A model generated the notes under the pieces. It searched no databases. It was not told the origin of the DNA and saw only the letters and a program-made list of their open reading frames with translations. Below, one piece after another: positions 56,228-64,000 of a stretch of 64,000 nt of DNA (its first letter is position 1; every line of letters starts with the position of its first letter). The translations under genes and the position numbers were made by a program. The DNA is from Conchocele bisecta (lineage: Eukaryota > Mollusca > Bivalvia > Lucinida > Thyasiridae): positions 69,661,903 through 69,725,902 of the forward strand of contig CM055265.1 of assembly GCA_029237695.1 (NCBI GenBank), in the 5' to 3' direction.

Positions 56228-56540
56228 GGATTAGCTGTGGCTCAGAGGTAGAATACAGGGGGCCTATGCAGCCTATGCTCAATAAATGTAAATCCATAAA
56301 TTGTAATTTGTAGACGATCTTAAATTTGCACTTACGAACATTTTAGTCGTAAGACGTTTAATAGTGAAACGAGCCCCAGGACTTCAATACTGAAAGTTGT
56401 GAGTTCAAAACCTACCCTAGGGCATGACAAATACTTTCATAGTATTTCCATCACACTTGTTTGCTGGGTGAAACTTTAAACTGATCCCGTCCATATATGG
56501 CCTTAGCTGCTGCTGGGATGTTAAACCCCATTCATTTCAT
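56228..56540 (+). mobile_element. tRNA-derived SINE interrupted by a palindromic MITE
   Basis: The head (GGCTGGATTAGCTGTGGCTC, AGAGGTAGAATAC) and the rest (GTGAGTTCAAAACCTACC, TTTCATAGTATTTCCATCAC, GGGATGTTAAACCCC) are separated by about 130 bp (56250-56383) of a different element that ends TAGTGAAACGAGCCCC. This gives relative ages: SINE first, MITE later. Confidence 0.65.
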
Positions 56541-56565
56541 TTCTCTCCTGTCATGTTCAAATCCC

Positions 56566-56960
56566 CAGAGCTCCAGATAAGGTGCGCATTTGCGTAAATA
56601 CCCAATTAAATTGCCAAAAACCCAATTTAAATCAGAAGTAGTGAGTATCAAAAAGCAATGAAAAATTTGTGGTATCTTTATCATGCTACAGAAAACAATA
56701 AACAGACCACAAATACAGCATATTTTCTTATTTTTCCCTGAAAACACTTCTTGGTATTAGAATTGTCTCCAAGGAGACAATTCTGATGAAATACCAAGAT
56801 GTGTTTTCATTTAGAAGCAAGCTATTCAATAAGTGCGATCTGCTGATGTGTAAACAGCAGTGTAATTCTATTTTACACAGTTAATATTTTGAAATACCCA
56901 ATTGCTTCAGAAATGATAGAGTGACAATACTCAATTACTAATTCTTTATCTGGAGCCCTG
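56566..56960. mobile_element. Family K fold-back
   Basis: CAGAGCTCCAGATAAGGTGC to CTTTATCTGGAGCCCTG; flanks AATCCC and ATTCCC are an imperfect 6-bp duplication. Confidence 0.87.
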
Positions 56961-57024
56961 ATTCCCAATTAAAAATCTTTCACCTGGTGTGAATCACATA
57001 CATGTAGTTTGATTTGTCTAAACT

Positions 57025-57222
57025 GAGCACAGGGATGGATTGTGGCCTAGGGGTTAGAACTACTGACTTCCAATCCGGAGGTAGTGGGTTCAAACCTCGC
57101 CTTAGGCATCAAAAATACTTCCATAGTATTTCCATCCCACTGGTCTGTCGGATGAGACTTTAAACTGTGGCCCCGTCTCTATTTGACCCTAGCTGTTGGT
57201 GGGACGTTATTTAACCCATTCA
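57025..57222 (+). mobile_element. tRNA-derived SINE
   Basis: The head has an A-box-like TGGCCTAGGGGTTAGAA and a B-box-like GGGTTCAAACC spaced as in a tRNA, then a unique body (CATAGTATTTCCATCCCAC) shared with copies at 56228 and 38940, ending near GGTGGGACGTTATTTAACCC. Confidence 0.75.
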
Positions 57223-57368
57223 CTTTCGCTTGGCTTAGCACAGGCCAAACGTGATTTTAATCATGTGGCCGGATTACATGCTCTGAAAGTTTATAAGCAC
57301 GGGCCCTGTACATAATCGCGACAGACTGGAGAAATGATGCTGCATGTACGATTTGCTTGTATACTCCA

Positions 57369-57594
57369 GGAGGCCGTTTCACTAAATTCGATAATACTAA
57401 AATGTTTGTAAGCGCAAATCTAGGATTGTCTGGAAATTTCAATTGATTCATTTACATTTATTGAGCATAGGCTGCATATGCAGCCTGTGCTCAATAAATG
57501 TAAATACAATAATTGTTTACCAGAAATTTACAGACTATCATAATTGCTCACTTACTAACATTTTAGTCGTACGAAGCTTAGTGAAACGGGCCCT
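57369..57594. mobile_element. Family L palindrome, full length
   Basis: GAGGCCGTTTCACTAAATTC to AGCTTAGTGAAACGGGCCCT, with centre GCATAGGCTGCATATGCAGC. Confidence 0.87.
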
Positions 57595-57769
57595 CGTATG
57601 TAGATAAATAGAGGATCTCACATTAGTGGTGATTTTATATGATACTTATTAAACACGTTTACTGATTTCAAAAGAAACATCAGAAAAAAGTTTAATATAT
57701 ATACAAATGTTAGATTCTATGTATTGCTTAAGCACAGCACAACATGTTGGAGCTGTAATGACCACCTAC

Positions 57770-58130
57770 TATCTGTTCCACGTTTTTCTGCCGACCAAGT
57801 TTTGGCTATTAAACATGTGAAATCTAACAAAGTACTTTTTCACCAATAACAAAAAAGTCGCCCTCCCCAAAAAAAATTGTTTGATGAAATTCCATCAAAT
57901 ATTGATTTTATAGCGAAAATTTTTTAATTTAATTAAATTTAATTTAATTTAACATGCGGCAAAAGAAGCTGAAGCAGCTCCAGGAGTCAAAAAAAAATTT
58001 TTTTTTGATAAATTGACTCTGAGACCTGGCGAGATAGCTTGGTAACTAAGAAAACAAGTTAGATTTTGAAAATCGGTCCACAAATAAAAAATTATAAAAA
58101 AAAATCTATTTTAGCCCCCAATTTCTGAGA
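57770..58130. mobile_element. Diverged family A relative, second copy
   Basis: TATCTGTTCCACGTTTTTCT then GGCTATTAAACATGTGAAAT and CTGGCGAGATAGCTTGG match the 55497 copy. An insert-like AATTTAATTAAATTTAATTT run sits in the middle. Confidence 0.6.
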
Positions 58131-58254
58131 ACCATACATGAAAGATGTAATTCTATTGCCAACCATTCCTTGGTTCTGCTAATGAAGAATCCTTAAATTT
58201 GGATTTTGCAAAATTATGAAACAAATAATTAACATGATCAATAGAACCATCTAA

Positions 58255-58499
58255 CCCTTAGACCGCTATCTTATTTTTTTTGTCGTGTCCTTTTTATTTT
58301 CTATTTTCCATTTTCATCATCATAAACATGCTTTGACAGCACTTTAGAATAATTTACAACATGGTTTGACAGCACTTCAGAATCATTTCCATTGGAAATG
58401 ATTCTGAAGTGCTGTCAAACCATGTTTTTATTGAGAAATAAGGCAAGATATAAAAGCAACAGCAGACGACAATTGTTGTGAGTAGCGGTCTAAGGGTTA
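58255..58499. mobile_element. Family W fold-back, second copy
   Basis: CCCTTAGACCGCTATCTTAT to GAGTAGCGGTCTAAGGGTTA; hairpin GAATCATTTCCATTGGAAAT. One arm motif (GTTTGACAGCACTT) is duplicated. Confidence 0.8.
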
Positions 58500-58744
58500 A
58501 TTCAAACCATTTGAATTAAATGACTGGTCAATATATATGCTCAAATACTCTTTAAAAACTTTAACCCCAGTGCCTGTTGCTGTTTTAGTATTATCGCTGT
58601 CGGCCTTTTCAATAAGTTTTGATTGTCCAGTTCCGAAATGTTTGGAAATCTTCCAGTCGCTTTTGTTGTTGTTTTTTGCTCGATTTAAGGGTCCCAATTG
58701 GCTCTTAGCCCTTGAATACCCGCGGATCAAGCTGCTATACGGCA

Positions 58745-58890
58745 CACCTGGGTAGAACCAGCTGGTAGAGCGAGAAATATAATTGTATTTCATAAACTCC
58801 AGTGCCGGGATCGATGATCGAACACGGGCCGCCGGAGTGACAGTCGGAGGTCGTAACCTCTCGACTACAATTCTACTCTTCCAGTGGCCA
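58745..58890 (-). mobile_element. tRNA-like SINE remnant
   Basis: On the minus strand, GTAGTCGAGAGGTTACGACC followed about 30 bases later by GTGTTCGATCATCGATCCCG gives A-box and B-box signals in tRNA spacing. There is no acceptor stem, so it is not a functional tRNA. Confidence 0.5.
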
Positions 58891-59140
58891 TTTTGGTTGA
58901 TGAGACAGCTGGTTGTTTGTAACACGAAATGTGATAGGTTGAAAGGTTTCGTACGTCACAAATCAGTTCGGCCCTTAGGAATTATGCACGTTTCGACCTC
59001 TAGGTCATTATAACTATTCCATATACTTTTCTCAGGTCAATATTACTTTTTATTAAAAATCACATGTCCTGCATCTGGCCAATCACGCACATGGAATTTT
59101 CTCGATTTATAATAAGCATGATACTGTTTATTATGCATGA

Positions 59141-59422
59141 CAGAGCTCCAGATAAGCTGTGTATTTGCTTAAATACTCAAAAATAGCATATTTTTCTTAT
59201 TTTCCATGAAAACACATCTTGGTATTTCATCCAAGGAGACAATTCTAATGAAATACCAAGACATGTTTTCATTTCGAAGCAAACTATTCAATAATTGCTG
59301 TCTGCTGATGTGTAAACAGTGGTGCGACTTTATTTTACCCAATTAAAATTTGGAAATACCCAATTGCTACAGAAATGATGGAGTGACAATACTCAATTAT
59401 TAATTCCTTATCTGGAGCCCTG
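59141..59422. mobile_element. Family K fold-back, internally deleted
   Basis: CAGAGCTCCAGATAAGCTGT to CCTTATCTGGAGCCCTG; about 100 bp of the left arm is missing. CATGA occurs at both flanks. Confidence 0.85.
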
Positions 59423-59547
59423 CATGAATAAATTTGGCTAAAATCGAGTAGTGCAGATGCTGATTTGGCTGTACAGTCGGATTTGGATCTACAAGATCCG
59501 TCGGCCCCGTTTCTCCAGTCACTATTTTGTTTTCCTTTTTATTCCCG

Positions 59548-59705
59548 AGGAGCCTGTTTCACTAAACTTCGTACATCTAAAATGTTCGTAAGCGCAAAAT
59601 TTAGGATCGTCTGGAAATTTCAATTGTTGGATTTACATTTATTGTAAATGTAAATCCAATACTTGTTTACAAGAAAAGTTACAGACTATCATAATTTGTC
59701 TAGAT
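59548..59705. mobile_element. Family L palindrome, partial
   Basis: GAGCCTGTTTCACTAAACTT, then ATTTACATTTATTGTAAATG at the joined centre; the right arm is cut at TACAGACTATCATAATTTG. Confidence 0.75.
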
Positions 59706-59816
59706 TTTCTTGTTGTTGCGTAAACTGGTCTGTCTCCGTGTAATAACAGTGTACACTATTGTATTAATATGCAAATTAGGCAGCTACAGAAAACACATTT
59801 AATCTGTACAGTTTCA

Positions 59817-60172
59817 CAGTAAGGAATTAATGGCCTTTTTGTGGAATTTATCGGGGTATAAACTTGGAAAAGTCGCGGAAATACTGGACGAAGGCCGGAA
59901 GGCTCGTCCAGTATTCCCGCGACTTTTCCAAGTTTATATCCCCGATAAAGTCCACAAAAAGGCCATTCATTCCTTATAATTCCAGCATTTGAAATAAATT
60001 AATCAAGGAAATGTGTTTATTTTCCGTTTTCTTAAGAATTATTTTAACTGCGCCTCACGGTTACGGAAAGTAGTTTGGCATGGGAGTTTACTGGGATATA
60101 AATTTTGGACAGAGACTTGCTACGGGCCAATCAAATGTTAGGGAATTGTGTAAACTTTTTTGTACTGGAATT
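59817..60172. mobile_element. Family J fold-back, reverse orientation
   Basis: AAGGAATTAATGGCCTTTTT, the paired ATACTGGACGAAGGCCGG stem, then TTGCTACGGGCCAATCAAAT at the far end. Confidence 0.85.
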
Positions 60173-60438
60173 ATAGTATAATGCTCTGCTTAAGTTTTAA
60201 ATAGAATCTATCTCATTTGTGTTGATTTAATATGATCTTTATTAAACTTGTTGACTGAAACCAGTAAACTCTGACATTTAATAAGTAGAGGATCTTACAT
60301 GAGTGAGGATTTAATATGATATTTATTAAACGAGTTTACTTATTTCATAAGAAACAAGGCTATGTTGAAATCAGTCGACAAGTTTAATACGTATCATATT
60401 ACATCAACTCGTATACTGCCAACACCAATACCATATTA

Positions 60439-60609
60439 CGCCAACACCAATACCGCCAGTTGCGTGCCGACAAAGACTACACTCGTTTCTCCTTCTTCCC
60501 CAGAACCGTTGTACAGTGGAATCAACTACCCACTGACACCTGCCTGGCAGAGTCGCTGGATTCCTTTGAGGCTCGGGTCTTGAAGGTCCAGCACTCCAGA
60601 CTCATTTAG
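60439..60609 (+). mobile_element. 3' end of a non-LTR retrotransposon reverse-transcriptase ORF (LINE fragment)
   Basis: Frame 60439-60609 reads RQHQYRQLRADKDYTRFSFF, PRTVVQWNQLPTDTCLAESL and DSFEARVLKVQHSRLI then TAG. The SFFPRT..WN.LP...SLDSF pattern is the typical C-terminus of LINE reverse-transcriptase proteins. A long pyrimidine-rich tail (60611-60660) follows. No upstream ORF remains, so this is a 5'-truncated dead copy. Confidence 0.8.
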
Positions 60610-61102
60610 TTCTAAACCTTCTTCTTTCTCTTTTTCTTTCTCTCTCTGTGCTTCCTTCTATATTTCCTTGGCCTACTGCTCTATCTAGTCTTTTTCGTTT
60701 TTCCTCTCATTTTCCCCTAGCACTCAACTGGTGATAACTCACGTGTGAGGGTATACCAGTATACCGGCAAAAAAAGCAAAAGCATTTTAGATTCTATTTA
60801 TTGCACAGCACAGTATGTTAAAGTTGTAGTGACCACCTAGCGTCTTATCTGTAGGGGCCTCGTTTGCATATTTATTACACTAGTGTGTTATGGTTTTTAA
60901 TACACAGTGTTATTGCACTGTGAAAGTCTATTTTATGCAATAAATAACAAATTAAATCACTACTCGTGTAAGGTACTCTATGTTGAGATGAGACCTGCAT
61001 GTATTCTAGTACCTTGTTTGACCAGACATCCAGGCGGTTTCCTCGCCTTTGTCACCGAGTTGAGAAATGAGACTTCTGACATTTGTGGCCGGTCTAGTTC
61101 CT

Positions 61103-61345
61103 GGGGCCCGTTTCACTAAACTTCCTACGACTAAAATGTTTGTAAGTGCAAAATTATGATAGTCTGTAAATTTCACATTAACAATGTTTTCTTGTAAATA
61201 ATTGTTGGATTTACATTTATTGAGCATAGGCTGCATATGCAGCCTATGCTCAATAAATGTAAATCCATCAATTGAAATTTGCAGACGATTCTAAATTTGC
61301 GCTTACGAACATTTTAGTCATAAGAAGTTTAGTGAAACAGTCCCC
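61103..61345. mobile_element. Family L palindrome, full length
   Basis: GGGGCCCGTTTCACTAAACT to AGAAGTTTAGTGAAACAGTC, centre GGCTGCATATGCAGCC. Confidence 0.88.
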
Positions 61346-61795
61346 TGATCGATATATGTGGTTGTGACTAGAGAAATGGGGCTTATGGCAAGTGTAGCCA
61401 GTCTAGATCTTGGTCTGTGTGCAGAAATATGGGGCTTATGGCATTTGTAGTCCGTATAACTCTTAGTCTGTTAATTTTTCTTTGGAAATAATTCAATGCA
61501 TTTTCTTTACATTTCTCACTGGACCCAAATGTCTTATTACATTGGTTTGTGAGTAACCAAGACAACGGTGATGAATCAGTTTATTTTCTTCTGTTGGTAT
61601 GTATTATTGTTGCATTATTTTCTGTATAAATAAAGTATGCTCATCTGTTTGTTTGTTGTACGTGATTTTCTTGGCAAATCAAAATCCTATGTCGTTGCCG
61701 CAATGGAGTTTTGTCTCGTCCACATTAGTGAAATGTAGCTGTCCACAGTCTGGCATAGACAAAGGCATCAACAATGTTGGTTGCTGTGGGCTAAG

Positions 61796-61975
61796 CGGAT
61801 GTGTGAAAATGTTTTGGCAGTCCTACATGACGTCCATAGTCTAGCAGTAAACCGGATGTGTGAAAATGTTTTGGCAGTCATACATGACGTCCATAGTCTA
61901 GCAGTAAACCGGATGTGTGAAAATGTTTTGGCAGTCATACATGACGTCCATAGTCTAGCAGTAAACCGGATGTGG
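61796..61975. repeat. 57 bp tandem repeat, 3 full copies
   Basis: Units begin at 61796, 61853 and 61910 (CGGATGTGTGAAAATGTTTT, GGCAGTCATACATGACGTCC, ATAGTCTAGCAGTAAAC). Because 57 is a multiple of three, one frame stays open; this is a by-product, not a gene. Confidence 0.9.
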
Positions 61976-62049
61976 TCGAAAATTCAATAAAAATAGTGAC
62001 TTTAAAACAATGTGTATTAAATGCGCTTCCCTTCGGAGGTTATTGGAAA

Positions 62050-62339
62050 TTACTATACTTATATGGCAAAGTATACTTGTATAGCAAAGTATACTCTGAG
62101 GGAGAAATTTTCAATTTAAGGATAATTTTTAATTATGCTGAATTTATTACATTATCACAGCCATTTTGTGGCTGTGATAATGTAATACATTCAGTATAAT
62201 AATTCTGCATACTTTTAATCATCAAATATATGCAGTGGTTAGTTCTATATGAAATAATGCATTTTGGGAAAAATAAATGATTACTCCCGCAAAGTATACT
62301 TTGCTAGATAAGTATACTTTGCAATTTTGGTGAAATCGG
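62050..62339. mobile_element. Family B MITE
   Basis: GGCAAAGTATACTTGTATAG near the left end, the paired stem CACAGCCATTTTGTGGCTGTG and the right end TTGGTGAAATCGG. Terminal bases on both sides have decayed. Confidence 0.8.
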
Positions 62340-62830
62340 TGTGGTGAGGACCTGTCACCAGATCAGGATATTCTAATTTCAGGGCTGAATATATATATAT
62401 TTGAAGTAAATATTCTGTCCCAATTTTGGGATTCACCATACCCCCTCAGTACAGCTGAAATACGGGATTTGATGCTGTTCTTGGGTGGTTGGTTGAGAGC
62501 ATACAAGGGTACATTTAGCGATGGGTTTCATCCTTCATGGAATCCCGATATCCCTCCCTCCCTGGTTTGACCTTCGGGGTACATTTTTGGCTTTCTGGTA
62601 TGTGACGAGTTGAATCCGGTTATACCCATTTTAAAAGTAATATAATAGTACTAATCCTATTACTTTTTGTATATGGGGCTAAATGACTGGTGTGGTGAGG
62701 ACCTCCTGACACCAGGTCAGGCTATTCTAAGTTCAGGGCTTAATATATTATTTTTTTTCTGCAAATATTCAGTTTTGATTTTGGGATTTACCCCCATCAC
62801 AACAGGTAGGAGTCGACCCTGTTAACCCAG
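62338..62830. repeat. Two copies of a GGTGTGGTGAGGACCT repeat
   Basis: GGTGTGGTGAGGACCTGTCA (62338) and GGTGTGGTGAGGACCTCCTG (62690), each followed by a TTCAGGGCTTAATAT-type block. A third copy is at 55859-55960, followed by long C runs (55968-56003). Part of the body (GGTGGTTGGTTGAGAGCA) recurs at 47618. Confidence 0.65.
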
Positions 62831-62948
62831 CCTAACATGACCTTAGCTGTTAACAGGCCGTTAAACACCATTATAATATTTACTTCCAGATGTCCGGACT
62901 TGTTAATATTTGTGGAAGTGAATGAAGAATTTTGGCCAGTGTAGCTCC

Positions 62949-63231
62949 TGTAGCCGATTTCATCGAAATTGCAAAGTATACTTTTCTAGCAAAGTATACT
63001 TTGAGGGAGAAATCATTTATTTTTCCCTGAAAAGCATTATTTCATATAGAACTAATGACTGCATATATTTGATGATTAAAAGTATGCAGAATTATTATAC
63101 TGAATTTATTACATTAGTGATAATGTAATAAATTCAGTATAATAAAAATTTATCATAAAATTGAAAGTTTCTCCCTCAAAGTATACTTTGCTACTAAAGT
63201 ATACTTTGCTATGTTGATAAAATAGGCTACA
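62949..63231. mobile_element. Family B MITE, full length
   Basis: Ends CTGTAGCCGATTTCATCGAA and GATAAAATAGGCTACAG; the central ACATTAGTGATAATGTAATA stem is present. Confidence 0.85.
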
Positions 63232-63296
63232 GATCTTCTTGCAAACTCTAGCACCCTGATAGGGATCTACATGTATATTGTTTGTTAGAAAAACCC

Positions 63297-63412
63297 TATG
63301 TATGTCACTGACTGAATAGCGAACAGTGCACACCCAGATAAATCTCCGTTGATGCCAGGCTGATCTGGGTCTACACTGGTCGTAGAGGCCATGGTCCCAT
63401 TTCCGCAGTCAT
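63297..63412. mobile_element. Family H repeat fragment, reverse
   Basis: TGACTGAATAGCGAACAGTG, then GCTGATCTGGGTCTACACTG and CCATTTCCGCAGTCATAG. Smaller scraps of the same family lie at 13757-13889, 39092-39140, 55430-55480, 59440-59524 and 61359-61425. Confidence 0.7.
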
Positions 63413-63476
63413 AGTGTTATGTTACTAATTAATGCAGGTGTCTAGCAGTTACATTTGGTAATAGTATGGGTCATAT

Positions 63477-63973
63477 CTGTAGCCTGTTTCACCAACATTG
63501 CAATGTATACTTTTCTAGCAAAGTATACTTTGAGGGAGAAATTTTCAACTTTAGGATAAATTTATTAATTTTTATTATACTGAATTCGATAATGTAATCA
63601 ATTCAGTATAATAATTCTGCATACTTTTAATCGTCAAATATACTTTGAGGGAGAAATTTTCAACTTTAGGATAAATTTATTAATTTTTATTATACTGAAT
63701 TCGATAATGTAATCAATTCAGTATAATAATTCTGCATACTTTTAATCGTCAAATATATTTGAGGGATTTTCAACTTTGGATAAATTTATTAATTTTTTTA
63801 TACTGAATCGATATGAACAATTCGTATAATAATTCTGCATACTTTTAATCGTCAAATATATGCCGTCGTTAGTTCTATATGAAATAATGTATTTCAGGAA
63901 AAATAAATGATTACTCCCTCAAAGTATACTTTGCTAGAAAAGTATACTTTGCAATGTTGGTGAAATAGGCTAC
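63477..63973. mobile_element. Family B MITE with threefold internal duplication
   Basis: Ends CTGTAGCCTGTTTCACCAAC and GGTGAAATAGGCTACTG. The inner block from TATACTTTGAGGGAGAAATT to CATACTTTTAATCGTCAAAT occurs three times (about 63525-63640, 63641-63757 and 63758-63860), the third with many single-base losses. Confidence 0.85.
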
Positions 63974-64000
63974 TGATCAGCCTATTATAATTAGGATCGG

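Noticed and set aside
58745..58890. Functional tRNA gene
   Set aside because: A and B boxes are present but the acceptor and anticodon stems do not pair; better explained as a SINE remnant.
60362..60583. Open frame beginning MLKSVDKFNTYHITSTRILP as a gene
   Set aside because: Another frame of the same bases reads as a LINE reverse-transcriptase C-terminus; this one is an overlap.
61781..61990. Repetitive small protein (NRMCENVLAVIHDVHSLAV units)
   Set aside because: The frame is open only because the 57 bp tandem unit is a multiple of three. There is no splice or homology support.

Overview
This window looks like gene-poor, repeat-rich metazoan nuclear DNA. GT-AG introns, tRNA-derived SINEs, one LINE tail and a very high density of fold-back (MITE-like) elements rule out a prokaryote. 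A bivalve mollusc is the best guess. The reasons are tandem arrays of about 170 bp monomers inside short flanks, which resemble the bivalve 'pearl'/Helitron-like elements, and a fold-back repeat of bivalve appearance carrying TGTAGATCCTGATCAGCCTG. The organism call is inference.

Two genes can be reconstructed almost completely, exon by exon, with consistent intron phases. (1) On the minus strand (10405 to 1518) lies a five-exon omega-class glutathione transferase of 244 codons plus stop, with the omega catalytic motif RFCPYA (Cys28). (2) On the plus strand (27299 to 54360) lies a C2H2 zinc-finger gene with eleven coding exons. It predicts 705 residues if all exons are used, or 676 without exon 7. 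It has ten good fingers, acidic or low-complexity linkers and a Glu/Gln-rich, coil-prone C-terminus. No other host gene could be supported.

Layout: 0-11 kb, GST gene with introns packed with fold-back elements. 11-15.6 kb, element-only DNA. 15.6-17.2 kb, unassigned low-repeat DNA. 17.2-21.6 kb, a tandem-repeat-bearing element flanked by a duplicated host segment. 22-25.4 kb, a 3.4 kb inverted repeat whose spacer holds a 177 bp tandem array. 26-54.4 kb, the zinc-finger gene, whose short exons sit as islands among elements, including three pearl-like arrays. 54.4-64 kb, downstream repeats, SINEs, a LINE 3' end and small tandem arrays.

The two genes show no evident functional link. The most notable points are: a zinc-finger exon whose 3' splice site is the terminal AG of a MITE; two alternative-looking half-finger exons (7 and 8); a decayed partial copy of exon 3; decayed tandem copies of the C-terminal coding segment just after the stop codon; a fold-back superfamily with exact 6-bp target duplications; and several distinct tandem-repeat families sharing a TCAAGGTCA core.
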